Assembly (NCBI GenBank): GCA_037013495.1
Contig: CM072812.1
Span: 39,181,001 to 39,245,000 of the forward strand
Length of the DNA: 64,000 nt
Direction of reading: 5' to 3'
DNA from: Hippophae tibetana
Taxonomy: Eukaryota > Streptophyta > Magnoliopsida > Rosales > Elaeagnaceae
Shown here: positions 12,201-24,199 of the stretch, in pieces
Layout of the letters: every line of letters begins with the position of its first letter
Numbering within the stretch: position 1 is the first letter of the stretch
The notes under the pieces: generated by a model
Told to the model about the DNA's origin: nothing
Databases searched by the model: none
What the model saw: the letters and a program-made list of their open reading frames with translations, nothing else
Translations under genes and position numbers: made by a program

Positions 12201-15200
12201 AAAGCATGGGCCAAAGTTATCCATACAGGAAAAGTACGTTAGCTTGTAATATTTTGTTTTTTTACACCAATTGTGTTTATGATAATTTATTATAGACATA
12301 TCAATGGTTCTAAATTCATTGTCTTGGGTTACACATTTATGACACAAAGTTCTAAGTTCTAACAGGCATATATATGTTGACATAGCTGCTAATTGGACTG
12401 TTCTTGGCTAGAAATCTATATGAGTGATGACTGCATTCCCTTTTGTTGAAATCTGATATATTCCCTGCAATGCTGACCATGAGATGATGTTTGTATGTTT
12501 TGTAGATACAATTGCTGGAGACAAGCAAGTCCATGGCTTACTGATAGCAATCCTAGAGATGCTATAATGCCTGTTGATGGAGATGAAGGCTTTTTCCCTA
12601 CAAGTGGAAACGAATTGGTAAGTCCTTACTTGGTAATATTTTGTTCTCGGAAAAGTTGTATATTTCGATGAGATTTTGAAAATCATAGTTATAACTTTTC
12701 AAATTTGCAGAAACCAGAAATAGTTAATTCCAGCCGGAAATATCGCGTTCGTGTACTTGTATGTGCCCCTTCAAACTCTGCACTTGACGAGATCATATTG
12801 CGTGTTCTAACCAATGGTAGATCTCTTTGCTGCCTCTAAATAATTTAACATGCTCAATTTTTATGTTAAGATGAGGATTTTAAGTTTGTCTCATGTGCTT
12901 TTTACGGTTGGCTGTACCAATATCTGAAACTGTTATTCTGTTGTAGAAAATTTTCTTTTATTCTACGAATATGCAATAACATATTAAATCTTTGCCTCAC
13001 ACCACGAGGTATGGCTTTACTCACGGTTTATGTATAGAGGAGGAAGATACTTTAGTAGGTCTCAAAGAGAGATCAAGCTAAAGTAGTTGTTCATTGTGAA
13101 GCATTTGTAGCTGATGGTAAATTGTGGTTTAATAAGTGTCATTGTGATGAGGCATCTTCATTTGTTTCTGGTTACTCGCAGGTGTTCGAGATGAAAATGA
13201 CCGTTCATACAACCCTAAAATTGTTCGAGTTGGTCTTAAGGCACATCATTCTGTCCGGGCAGTTTCCATGGATAACCTGGTGGGTATATGGATATAAGCA
13301 TATTAAACTTGAGGCTTTATAATTGTCCACAGAAGTACTTCAGATTTTAGTGTACAAATATGTACTAGGTAGTAGCCACTAGACTTGTGACTTCTTTTGA
13401 TTGTCTGCAACCCTCAAGCTACAAAGCAATATAGATCTCTGTTAGGTGTTGTCTTTATATTGCCTATATACTGTAGACAACATCCTTCTGTTAAGAAATA
13501 GTTCCTAATTTGCTTAGCAAATGTAAAGATTTAGGTATGGATCTCAGCTCATAATATCATGTATATAAAGCATGGTGATATATATGCTCGAAAATGACAT
13601 GAAGAGTTTTATTTGCAGGTGAAACAAAAGCAGGAAAGCATGGAGGTTGCTAAAGATAGGCAAGGAGCTGCTGGGAGGGATATGGACAGCATCCGTGCTG
13701 CAATTTTGGAAGAGGCTGTAATTGTATGCAAATTTGTCTTGTTTTTGATTTCTTGTGAAAAGTTAGATATTTCGTTTTTGTCTGTGACTTATGTGAGGCT
13801 GGCAGGTCTTTTCTACTCTTAGCTTCAGTGGGTCTGCTCTTTTCAGCAAGTGGAATCGTGGTTTTGATGTTGTGATCATAGATGAAGCTGCCCAATCTGT
13901 AAGTTCGTTTAGTTCTTTCTATTTTTGGTTTTCTCATGTTTTGATGTTCGAACTTTATCATAAACTGAGGTAATAATGTCTAGGATACTTTTTCATTTAT
14001 TTAGAATAACCTATCTAGAGTGTATAATGGTTCCCTTTTTTTGGTTGAGTTTATCTGAGCCAGAAAATATATTAACTTTAAGAATGTTTTTGATCAGGTG
14101 GAACCATCTATCCTTGTTCCATTGGCTAATGGTTGCAAACAAGTATTCCTGGTAAATTCCAAAGCCTTATTTATACTTAAAAATTTGCTTGTATCTTTCT
14201 ATGTAACTTATTTAAATATAATTCATGGTACATTCACATCTGAAAAATCAAGATGCTTAAGAAGTGTTAGCATCACAACTGATGTTTGTGATCTTAATTT
14301 CTTTTTCTCTAATATCTAGGTTGGTGATCCAGTTCAACTCCCAGCTACTGTAATTTCTCCTGTTGCTGAGAAATTTGGGTAAGATACTTAATGAAAGTGG
14401 CATTGTCTCACAACATGTATGAATTTTTGAATACATTTTCTCACATTCTTTTTGCTATTTTCTTATTAAGGTACCGTACAAGTTTGTTTGAGAGATTTCA
14501 GAGGGCTGGTTATCCAGTGACAATGCTGAAAGTCCAGTACAGGATGCATCCAGAGGTAGACCAAACCTATTTGGTTAACTTTTACTAAGAGGTAGTTATA
14601 TATATTCTACCGATGTTGCATGTTAGTGCATCCAGAGGTAGACCAAACCTATTTGGTTAACTTTTACTAAGAAGTAGTTATATATATTCTACCGATGTTG
14701 CATGTTAGTGGATGAGGTATTCTTGGAAGTAAAATGTAGTTATGGCAAGGATTTTACTACTAAATAACGTAATTATACTAAAAATTATCTTAGGGGTAGA
14801 GGTTTGAAAGTTACTCAAAAGTCAAAACAGTCAAGGAAGATTTCCAGTGAAGACTAAATGATAGTTAACCATGCCTATAAAAACAATAGTTATAAGATTA
14901 ATATTGAGAAATCTTGTAACAGTTTGAAATCTTATGTTCATACTGTTGCTCCTTTAGAAAAGCACCTGCTTTCAGTTTTGCTCTTTACAGATCACTGCTG
15001 TAACCTGATTAACTGGTAGATAACTTGCCAAACATGCTTTGATGAGTTGTATGCTATAGCATTTGTGCACAGAGAGCTCCCTAAGAAATTATAGGAAAAA
15101 TTAATCAAAAGCCATCTTTTAGAAAAAACAAAACAACTTTTAACACAGGGAATAAACTTGGATCTCACAATCTGATATCAACACTACTTATAGAGTTAGA

Positions 15201-16869
15201 TATTGTATTAGAATTGCACTTTTGACTGTCAAAATGCTGTTGTGTTTTTGAGACTGATAGCTGCCTCTTTCTCCCAAAATTAGATAAGAAGCTTTCCCTC
15301 AGAGGAATTTTATGCAGAGTCATTGGAGGATGGTCCCAACATAGAAATGTACACAAAGCGATCATGGCATGAGTATCGCTGTTTCGGGCCATTTTGCTTT
15401 TTCAATTTACATGAAGGAAAAGAATCACAACCGTTGGGAAGTGGATCATGGGTGAACTTGGATGAAGTTGAATTTGTCTTACTGTTGTATTGTAAATTGG
15501 TGAGCACATACGCAGAACTTAAGTCAAGTCAGCAATTTGCAATCATTTCTCCATATAGCGCTCAAGTAAACCTCTTGAAGGAACGTTTTAAGACTATGTT
15601 CGGAGTTGAGCCAGAGAAAGTAGTAGATATCACTACTGTTGATGGTTGCCAGGTAAATCTTTACATTCCTTCTCTTATGAGAATACATGTACATATAGAA
15701 GTACTAGATTCTAAAAATTATCAAACATCAATGTGAAGAAAAAATAAGGAAACAAATCATGTTTAAAGTATTAGAATAATATAAACTTGGATAAATATCT
15801 TACACATGATGTTTTCATTGAATAAAAGCCCTTTTCCTCTGTTGCAGGGACGTGAAAAGGATGTTGCAATATTTTCTTGTGTACGGGCAAGCGATAAAAG
15901 AAGCATTGGTTTTCTGGCTGATTTTCGGCGGATGAATGTCGGAATAACCAGAGCAAAGTCGTCTGTTCTGGTATGTTGTTATTCTGCATTGATGAAATTT
16001 TACAATGGTGGAACTAAAATCTCAGTTTGGCCTAAATGCAATCTAAAATTTGACTGTAACCTTAGGTGGTTGGATCTGCATCAACACTAACGAGGGGTGA
16101 TAAGCACTGGAGTAACCTAGTGAAAAGTGCTGAGAAGAGAAAAACCTTGTTTGAGGTGAATGTTCTGTTCGTTGTCTTCCTGTCTTTCTTTTAAATTATA
16201 AACTACAAATATCTATATTATTACTGTACCATCCCCATTAAGCTCAATCAATATCACGCATACATATACTCTATGCACACGATACTTGGTGGATGGGTTG
16301 GGGAGATTGAAAACTGATGCACGAATGGAATTGCAGCCATTTCTTGATTATGCTAGGATTTTTTTTGTTGTTGCTAAAATGCCAGGACTCATTTGGTTTG
16401 AAATATCTACTGTCAGTTATGATATATGAACCTTATTCCAGTAATATATATTGCTGCTCTATTTGCGTCTCTTTTATCCCTATTATTTGATACCCACTGT
16501 AGAATATCTGCCAGGTTCCTACCGTATTCCTATACCCTTTTCATTTCTAGATTACTATACATTTAGAATCATAACATGATGTTCATGTACCGATTCTAAG
16601 TTGAATTCTCTAAGCATATTGCAGCTTCTGAGCTAATTGGTCCCTCCTTGTTGCAGGTTTCAAAGCCATATTCATCATTTTTAAGTGATAAGAATTTGGA
16701 ATCCATGAAAGAGACAGAATACTCAAAAAGAGATGCAGAAGTAGAGATGGATAGCATTAACAATGCAGCTGTCTATAATGCCATGGATGCAGACCAAGGG
16801 CAGGCAGACGACAATGAATATGGAGATGGGGATATGGAGATGGACGATGGTGGCTTTGATGATGACTAG
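3252..16869 (+). CDS. MAA3: MAGATAMA 3-like SEN1/senataxin-type RNA/DNA helicase, 20 exons
   Basis: Superfamily 1B (UPF1-like) ATP-dependent nuclear helicase. In Arabidopsis MAA3 acts in female gametophyte development and pollen tube guidance and is related to yeast Sen1, which acts on nascent RNA and R-loops. Exons: 3252-3353, 3452-3599, 3828-3958, 4452-4655, 10221-10412, 10575-10610, 11900-11985, 12183-12233, 12506-12617, 12711-12816, 13182-13279, 13619-13723, 13806-13898, 14098-14151, 14320-14378, 14471-14555, 15284-15652, 15848-15970, 16066-16155, 16657-16869. They sum to 2457 nt, 818 codons plus stop, with all phases consistent and no internal stop. Motifs: Walker A GPPGTGKT (272-279), CAPSNSALDE (372-381), DEAAQ (483-487), GDPVQLPA (508-515), QYRMHPE (548-554), TVDGCQGREKD (672-682), NVGITRAKS (707-715), then an Asp/Glu/Gly-rich acidic tail. 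All introns have GT-AG ends except intron 2 (GC-AG). Exon 3 could instead end at 3952, two codons shorter. Length agrees with the Arabidopsis protein. Confidence 0.93.
3600..3601 (+). other. Non-canonical GC 5' splice site of helicase intron 2
   Basis: Exon 2 must end after GAAGAAGAAG for phase and for protein continuity into VEWESRV. The next bases are GCATCA, so the donor is GC rather than GT. The acceptor is a normal TTGCAG at 3822-3827. GC-AG introns are a known minor class in plants. Confidence 0.65.
4842..5079 (+). repeat. 5' LTR of the intronic copia element
   Basis: About 238 bp, starting TGTTGGAAAT. It matches 9429-9656 over its length with scattered substitutions and small indels. 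It ends at CTTTCTAAGT just before the primer-binding site. Confidence 0.85.
5140..9370 (+). pseudogene. copia gag-pol polyprotein remnant (plus strand)
   Basis: A chain of broken frames in one direction. Copia-type gag N-terminal domain at 5140-5385 and further gag to about 5940. Protease at 6117-6317 with an intact DSGA active-site motif. GAG-pre-integrase segment at 6448-6636 (WHLRLGHPS). Integrase at about 6640-7340 including HSDNGTKYF and the QQND...ECRNKH block. Reverse transcriptase at about 7990-8640 with the YVDDI catalytic motif near 8487-8502. RNase H at 8645-9336, ending with the usual DRTKHIEVDKHFIKEK region. Numerous stops and frameshifts separate these pieces, so no functional product is expected. 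Confidence 0.9.
9429..9656 (+). repeat. 3' LTR of the intronic copia element
   Basis: About 228 bp. It starts TGTTGGAAAT after the GAGGGGAG purine tract and ends CTTTCTAAGT next to a (TA)n run. It is the partner of 4842-5079. Confidence 0.85.
14546..14709 (+). repeat. 82-bp tandem duplication spanning the exon 16 donor
   Basis: Two 82-bp copies (14546-14627 and 14628-14709) differ at one base. Copy 1 contains the last 10 nt of exon 16 and its donor (CATCCAGAG|GTAGAC). Copy 2 repeats both inside intron 16, giving a second donor-like site at 14637/14638. Using the second site would add 82 nt with a TAA stop about 11 codons in. Confidence 0.92.
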
Positions 16870-17239
16870 TCTGGCTAGTATTAGAGTAGTGTTGTAAACT
16901 TTTTCATCATTGTTAGTAGCTAGCAAAAGCCAGCGTAGTCATTGGTTACTATATATGTATAGTGCTACACTACATATATTTATTCCTAGCTGTGTTTTTT
17001 GAGCAAGTCTCTAAAAGAAAAAGAAAGAAAGAAAAATATTGCAGTCCTATGGAGCATTTGAATTATTTATTAGAGCCCACTTCTAACTCGTAAATCTTCA
17101 CAATTGAGTTAGGAGCTCTATACACTTGTGTTAACCTATATGAATCATTGGTTTTGGGATCAAAGAGAAAGCCGCTACTCTTAGGAATTAGGAGCTAGAC
17201 CATATGAAAACATAACTAAGATAAAAAAGAATAACAGAT
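16870..17239 (+). other. Helicase 3' UTR and flank
   Basis: AT-rich sequence after the TAG stop at 16867-16869, ending at the copia LTR at 17240. No further coding sequence is seen. A polyadenylation site is expected here, but I cannot pin it down. Confidence 0.5.
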
Positions 17240-17521
17240 TGAAAAGATTTGGGAACAACTCAAAGCAAGCAACTTGTCATTATTAATGAGGTGTTATTTG
17301 TATTGTAATTAGTTTAAACATTTTTCTCATTGATTATGAGAACAACTTACATACGAATATATATGGTACAAAAAGAAATCTTAGACCTAACCTAAGTTGC
17401 AAGATGATTACAACTGTCATCAGATTTCAACTTATTTATTATTTTGAGCTGTCTCATTTATTATTCTAAGCTATTTATTGCTCACTAACAACTCATTTAT
17501 TATTCTGAGAGCTCCTTAATA
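17240..17521 (-). repeat. 3' LTR of the minus-strand copia element
   Basis: About 282 bp, matching 21946-22234 closely. Both contain repeated CTCATTTATTATTCT motifs. Preceded on the minus strand by the purine tract at 17522-17533. Confidence 0.88.
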
Positions 17522-17613
17522 TTCTCCCTCAAATCGAGCGATGTGAGTGGTCAAGTAGAACTTTAGCTTTAATTGAAAGAAAAATTGAACACTTAAAGGT
17601 TTTGTGAAGATAT

Positions 17614-20600
17614 TTACAACTTGATTACGGGATGATACAAACCTAATTTGAATTTGTTTTTTTTTTGAATTAGATCACGAATAAAATGTATGTCCAATTT
17701 CACATGTTTAGTTCTAGCATAAAGCACAAGGTTGGAAGCAAGTGATATGGTACTCTGATTGTCTATCCAAATTGTAGGAGTACGAGGGAGTGTGACATGT
17801 AACTCCTTGAGAAAAACATGAAGCCATATTACCTCTGAAGTAGCATTAGTCAAGCTACAGTATTCAACTCTAGTACTTGAACGAGATACTGAGGATTTCT
17901 TCTTTGAAGACCATGAGACAAGATTTTTACGAAGAAATATACAGAAGCTAGTGATGGATTTTCTATCATCAATATCAGTTCCCCAATCAGCATATGAGAA
18001 TCCTACTAGATCAAGATTGTGTCCCTTAGTAAAATGAATCCCATGATTGATTTTGCCAGCCAAGTACCTGAGAATCCTTTTCACTGCATTCCAATGTTCA
18101 TCTAAAGGATAATGCATGAACTGACATATTCTATTAACACTGTAGGCAATTTCTGACCTAGTGAGGGTAACATATTGGAGAGCACCAACTATACTCCTAT
18201 AGAAAGTAGGATCAACTGTAAGTATACCCTGAAACTTAGATAATTTTAGTGAAGAAACCATTGGTATATGTAGACTCTTAGCTTGAGACATTGTAGCTCA
18301 AGTGAGAAGATCTTTAATATATGTCCCTTGACTGAGATGAAGACCAGAGTTGGTGTGAGTAACCTCCAATCCAAGAAACTGATGGATTTCACCTAAATCT
18401 TTCAAAGAAAATTGCTTATCAAGATGAGTTATGATAGAATGAATGCCTTTGATGTCACTTCTTGTGACTAATATATCATCAACATAAACAAGAAGCCAGA
18501 TGCATCCAGAGAGGTATTTTTGAAAAAGAGAGAGTTATATACTCTTGAGTAAGAAAAACCATGACTGAGGAGAGTATGTTTGAGTTTATTTGACCAAACT
18601 CTCGGGGCTTGCTTAAGCCCATATAATTCTTTGACCAATCTGCATACTTTCAAGGAATTTTTTCTATCACCATCATTCCTGTATTCAAATCCTAGTGGTT
18701 GACTCATAAACACTTCCTTGTCCAAATCTCCATTTATAAATGCATTGTTTACATCCAGTTGTCTTACTGTCCATCCTTGATTAATAGAGATAGAAAGCAC
18801 TATTCGTATGGTAGTTGGCTTCACAACAGGGCTGAAAGTCTCTGGAAAATCAAAGCCAAGCACTTGATCATAGTCTTTAGCTACCAATCTAGATTTATAC
18901 CTAGCTATACTCCCATATGAGTGTCTCTTGACCTTGGATACCTACTTAGAACCAATTGCCTTCTTGTCAGTAGGTAGGTCACACAAGGTCCACGAATGAT
19001 TTTTCATGAGAGCTCTATCCTCCTCCTCTATGGCCTTTTTCCAATGCGGATTAAGAAGAGCCTCCTTGTAAGAAGAGGATTCTTGTGTGTCAGTCACTGT
19101 TGCATTGAGGACTATTGGCTTTAAGTTCCTAGTTCTTGACCTTGTGACCATATGATGCTTGTTGAGAGTACCTGTAACTGGATCATTCACATTAGTATTA
19201 CCAATAGACTGAGGAGATGCATTAGACTCAATTGGTAGTTCATCAACGAAGGGAGTGGTAGTATAACTAGAAGTTGAAGAAGGAATAAAAATAGGGGAGT
19301 GATGAGGTGTATGATACATTTGGTGAGAGTGTAAAGAGCTTGGAATAGAATGAGAAGGGAGAGATTTAACAGGTGAGGTGTGCTAGGATGAGGTAGATTT
19401 GAAAAGCATCTCATAGTGGCTTTTATGATTTAGGATCTTTGTTGGAAGCCTATTAATGAAATAAACTGAGGTAGTGAAAACATCATCCCAGAACCGAGTA
19501 GGCATGTTTGAGTGAGCTAACAAGGACAATCCTATCTCCACAACATGTCTATGCTTCCTTTCAGCAAGGCCATTTTGTTGAGGTGTATAGGGACATAAGA
19601 TTCTATGTAAAATGCCATGGTCATTGAAAAGTTTTGTAAGGCCTATGAACTCACCTCCTCCATCACTTTGAACCATTTTAATTCTGGATTGAAATTGAGT
19701 GGAAACAATGTTTTGTAAATGAATGAAAGCATTTTGAACTTCAAATTTTTGTTTAAGAAGATACAACCATGTATATATGCTATAATGGTTAACAAAAGTA
19801 ACATAGTACTAAAAACCATTGGTAAATTTTTATGGTGAAGGACCACAAACATCAATGTGAATAAGTTCAAAGGGGTGTTGATACTCAGTTTCAAACACAG
19901 GGAAAGGAAATTGATGACTCTTAGACTTCATATAGGAATCACATAAAATATTTTTATTCAAAACATCATAGAACTCACAATTCTTGAAAAATGTACCAAG
20001 GATAGTTCTTACTACATTATTTGAAGCATGGCCTAATCTATTGTGCCAAAGCTAAAGATCTTGATTATTTCCCTTGACAAGAAGAGTTTAAGTGGTGACT
20101 AAGTAAATAGTTTGAGATTTGAGAGGTTGGATGTCAAACTTGTAGAGTCCATCCTTAAGAATGCCTTTGGGGAGTGTTTGATAAGTGACATGATCCTTAA
20201 CATAACAAAAGGTGGGGTGAAATTCAAAATATATAGAATTATCTTTGGAGAATTGTGAGACACTAATCAAATTCTTATTTATCTCAGAAACATGAAGAAG
20301 ATTAGTTAAGAGAAATGTTTTATGAGACTTGTGAGACTTAATTTGTGAGCTACCAATGTGAGTAATTCATAAACCTGATCCATTCCCTACTTGAACCTTA
20401 TTGGTGCCTTAAAAGTCTGAAGCAATATTGAGATTACCAAGCTCACTTGTCACATGGTTGGATGCTCCAAAATCTGCATACCAAGACATGTATATTCCTG
20501 AGTTAGGTGAAGTTTGAGTGACTGGATATGCTATTAAGTTTTGGGATTTAAAAGCCATAGTCTAAGTATTTGAGGTGATCCATAGTTGGGATCAAATCTG

Positions 20601-21427
20601 TAATAACACTTATCAGTAGTGTGATTTGTGTAATTACAGATATGACATTCATTCTTGTTTGAGCTTTTGAAACTCCTTCCTCCTCTTCCTCTTGAATTCT
20701 GAAAGTTGCTTCTTCCTCTACCTCCTTGATGGTCATTTCCACTATTATTGATTCTTCTTTGAAAGTTGGATTGAGTGACAACATTTACAGAGGGACTTGA
20801 GCCTTCAGTGTTGACAAAATGATGTCCAACATTCTCAAGCTTGGTTTCATAGCTTAGGAGCATAGCATAAACTTCTATGAGTTTACATGGTTCTATCCTT
20901 GAGGTGGATGCAACAACAATAAGATCAAATTCACTTCCTAGTCTAGCAAAAACTTGCATTACGTGATCATTCTCTGAGATTGGTTGACCGATGTTAGCAT
21001 ATCACATCAAGACTTTACCTTGTTCAGATAGTCTCTCATAGGTAAAAAACCTTTTTGATAGATAAGAGTTAAGCTTGTACTGCATCTTCCTTGCTACAGA
21101 TTGAGATGAAAAATTTATCTCTAAGGCTTCCCAGATTTGAAAAGATGATTCTAGATCGACCATCATCACTAAAAGATTTTCAGATAGAGAGGATAAAAGC
21201 CATGAGACAAAGAGCTGATCTTGCCTTGTCCAACTCAAAAAATTTGGATTAATATATTTTTCTCTTATTTCTGTGTTCTTTATGAACTTTGTTGGAGCCT
21301 TGTTGGTGGAAGAAAAAAAATGCTCCAATCCATATCCTCTGACATTAGTGAGCACTTGATGTTTCCAAAGAAGGTAGTTTGAATCATTTAATTTGAGAAA
21401 AATGAGTTGATTTTGCGGTTGAACCAC
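17614..21427 (-). pseudogene. copia gag-pol polyprotein remnant (minus strand)
   Basis: Reading right to left: gag at 21427-20534 with a CCHC zinc knuckle (CHICNYTNHTTDKC, near 20640). Protease near 20450-20490, where the active-site motif reads DFGAS instead of D-S/T-GAS. GAG-pre-integrase about 20270-20000. Integrase 19894-19383, including VQSDGGGEF and QQNGLAERKHRH. A linker at 19319-18942. Reverse transcriptase 18887-18468; its YVDD motif falls out of frame at 18470-18485. RNase H 18291-17614. The gag is split near 20960-21002, and frames change at several joints. The longest intact piece is RNase H (225 codons), suggesting a younger copy than the intronic one. Confidence 0.92.
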
Positions 21428-21945
21428 AATTCTTGCACTATTTAAGGATATTAAAGGAATTCCAGATGTAGTGGAAGTGATGCTTATTGTGAGCTAGAGA
21501 AGAAAGGAAAATTACAGGAAAAGGGAAGAGAGGTATGAGTAGCTCAAAAACCCATAATAGCCTTTGTTTGTTTGTTTTTTTTTAATTCCAAAGAAATTGC
21601 AATTTTTTTACACTATTTGGAGACGAAACATTCAAGAGTCATAAACTGGTCTCTCAAAATTCATAGTAGCCATTCATGTTCTTTCCTTAACCTACCAGAA
21701 GATTCCTAGATCTGTCCTTGCCGAAGCTTATTTCTTTCTTGATAGACTTGAAATCTGTTGGGCTTTGCCCACGCGGGTTAGAACTAGTTTTAGTTTCTCA
21801 ACAACACAAGCACAAATTGGTTTGCTGCTCAAAAGTTGATCTCTCTTCGCAGGAATGTGTGGGCGTAATGAGAGACGTTCTCTTTTGGTACTCTAGCTTA
21901 GCAGATGCTATTATGTCGATGTTCATTTTGCTTCCACGGATACCA
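21428..21945 (-). other. Leader between copia 5' LTR and gag
   Basis: About 0.5 kb of untranslated leader. The part at about 21700-21940 is less AT-rich than the surroundings and has a 76-codon open frame on the plus strand that I cannot assign. It may be a captured host fragment or ordinary leader; nothing visible decides this. Confidence 0.4.
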
Positions 21946-22234
21946 TGAAAAGATTTAAGAACAATTGAAAGCAAGCAACCTGCCATTATCAATGAGAATG
22001 TGCTCTCTATATTGTAATTAGCTTTAACATTTTTCTCATTGATTACAAGAACAACTTACATACAAATATATAAGGTATAAGAAGAAACCCTAGACCTAAC
22101 CTAAGTTGCAAGATGACTACAATTATCATCAGATTCTTACAGCTTATTTATTGTCAACTCATTTATTATTTTAAGTTGTCTATTGTTCCCTAACAGCTCA
22201 TTTATTATTCTGAGCTGTCTATAGCTTCTTAACA
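21946..22234 (-). repeat. 5' LTR of the minus-strand copia element
   Basis: 289 bp; on the minus strand TGTTAAGAAG...TTTTCA, followed by TGGTATCC. Partner of 17240-17521. Confidence 0.88.
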
Positions 22235-22438
22235 CAAATTATACGAGAGAAAAATTGTAAAAATGCTATGATCATGAGTTTTCAACTCAGAGATCTTTCG
22301 TGGTGTATCGTTAAATCAAAGTCTCATGCTTGCAGATGTAACGCTTTGTAGTTCCACCATCTAGGATCACTAGATCCTTAAGATTTGTCTTACCCAAGGT
22401 TTTGATTTCACCTTGTTTATTGTTGACTAACTTTTGAC

Positions 22439-23299
22439 TTATGAATGCCTACCTTTCTTTGGAAACATGATATTTGGATAATCTTCACCTATTGGCTCAA
22501 TCCTTGGTAATAAAGTAAAAAATTTCTCCGATAAGGCTCCGTATCTTTGAAAAGGAGATAAAGGTGAAGAAAAAGGAGGAGAAGAATTTTTGATCGAATT
22601 CATTAAATGGATTGTAGAAAAATCATCTTGATTGGAGGAATTTTCTATTGGAGTAAGAACCATGAGGTTTGTTTCACCATAAAGTAGTCATCTAGAGTTG
22701 AGACAAAAATATTCGCCTAAGGAAGAAGTTGATTGGACATTGAGAATCCAAACAAGTCCATGAATGTCGATGTATTGGCTATGAAAGAGAACAGGAGAGA
22801 CGATAATAATATTAGAGATAGAAATAATAGGTCTATTAGCAATGATGTGAACGCAATGATAAGGAAGAAGTGTGAAGAGTAATGAGCCAAAAGGTAGGAT
22901 TAGGAGGTTGATTAAAGAGAGACGAAGATGAGAAATGACTTGGAAGAAAAAGGTATCGACATAAATTGATGCCATTTAAGTCATGTCAAAGGAAAAGAGC
23001 TAATTGTGATAAAATGAAATATAGTAGGTCTAGCCCGAATCATCCTATTTTTTTGTTTTACGCCCCGTTATTCTACCCCAATTATCAATGGGAACAAAGA
23101 TGGTGAATGATGTGTTTAATGGGAAAGTAGATAGGAGTTGGAATTGAAGATCAAAAGTGTCCATGGCATTGTAGAAGAGATGGTAGCTTCTATTTCAAAG
23201 AGCGATACCCAATGCTTGGTACTCTCGAGCTGATATTGATATGGCACCATTTGGGAAGTAGAGTATGAAAAGAGTGATAATGGAGAGAAAAAGTGGCAT
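22439..23299 (-). pseudogene. Fasciclin-like arabinogalactan protein (FLA19/20/21-like) pseudogene
   Basis: The intact gene would encode a secreted cell-wall/plasma-membrane adhesion-type glycoprotein. From the ATG at 23297-23299 the minus strand encodes a hydrophobic signal-peptide-like start, then a fasciclin domain: YNAMDTFDLQF and TSFTIFVPIDN (H1-type block), then ASIYVDTFFFQV, GSLLFTLLPYH and SQYIDIHGLVWILN (the conserved YH...HGL stretch), then a Pro/Ser-rich region to 22439. Breaks seen: TGA within the first 40 codons; a stop-containing stretch at about 22976-23070 where codons are lost; TAA immediately before the 22975 Met; and TGA at 22688. At least three of these look like single-base transitions. 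It lies between a copia LTR and a hAT MITE with no partner genes. Family call rests on domain pattern, not a search. Confidence 0.65.
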
Positions 23300-23482
23300 T
23301 AGGGTTTTAAGGTTCTCCAATTTTTTTAGGATAGAAAGATATCATATATAGAATTGAATGAACGAAGAAAAAGATGAAATTTTTTTGGGTGTATGTATAT
23401 TTGACGAGGAGGTTTTGGTGGGTTTTTTATTTTTTGAATAATGATAATACATTTTCTTGATAGATTCAATTGCTCTTGTTTC

Positions 23483-24082
23483 TAGGGATTGATACGGTCC
23501 GATCGTGTCCAAATTTTCCAAAATTTAAACATAGTAGGTTGAATTTTTCGTATATATTAAATTTGATCGAATTGAACCATTCAAATTGATCTGGTCTTGT
23601 TTTAATCATTTAGAATATAAACACCAAATATATATTAAAGATATTTTATATTATCACCAGTCAAACAATAATTTGTTAGTTTTTGGTATATTATTAATCT
23701 TTTTTACCCTAACTTGAAACATAATCATCCCAACAACAATAAAATTTTTGTTTATTTACCTATTCTCACTTAAAACAATAATTGTTTTTTGCTATTTCTA
23801 AGTGTTAAACTTGGGAACACCATGTTAAATAGTAATGGATTTAGCCATTATGCTATATATACTATTATGTTTGTAAAATGTAAATCATAAATATAGTAAT
23901 ATAAACGATCTAGTCTGGCTTGAACAATTTAATTTTTTTACAAACAAGACCTAACCGAATTAGATAACAAACTGAATTGGATAGTTTGAAACAATCAGAT
24001 TTTTAAGTTCGATCTAATTTATCAATTTTTTTGTCCAATATTTCAGCCTGGTCTAGTTTATCAGTTTTTCTATCCAATCCTA
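23483..24082. mobile_element. Non-autonomous hAT-type MITE, 600 bp
   Basis: Ends TAGGGATTGATACGG (left) and, on the minus strand from the right, TAGGATTGGATAG. Flanked by an 8-bp target duplication CTTGTTTC (23475-23482) / CTTGTTTT (24083-24090), 7 of 8 matching. The interior is AT-rich with alternating GGTC/GATC subterminal motifs and no coding capacity. Eight-base duplications and TAGGG ends are hAT hallmarks. Confidence 0.75.
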
Positions 24083-24199
24083 CTTGTTTTAGTTCAATCA
24101 TATGTATGTGCCTATAGTTTTCATATTATTATGTGGATTAATTTAATGTGCATTCATCATGAGATTATGTAATGACTAGTTGGTAAGTTATTGAAGCTT

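Larger units (their letters stand above)
17240..22234 (-). mobile_element. Full-length but inactive Ty1/copia retrotransposon (minus strand)
   Basis: Direct LTRs at 17240-17521 and 21946-22234, starting TGTTAAGAAG (TATTAAGGAG in the left copy) and ending TTTTCA on the minus strand. Flanking 5-bp target duplication CAGAT/CAAAT (17235-17239 and 22235-22239; 4 of 5 match). The primer site after the 5' LTR begins TGGTATCC, and a purine tract TTTGAGGGAGAA precedes the 3' LTR. Total about 5.0 kb. Domain order is copia, with frames broken at several places. Confidence 0.92.

Noticed and set aside
12003..12686. Minus-strand frames of 60-126 codons within the helicase gene
   Set aside because: They cover introns 7-9 and exons 8 and 9 of the plus-strand gene antisense; shadows.
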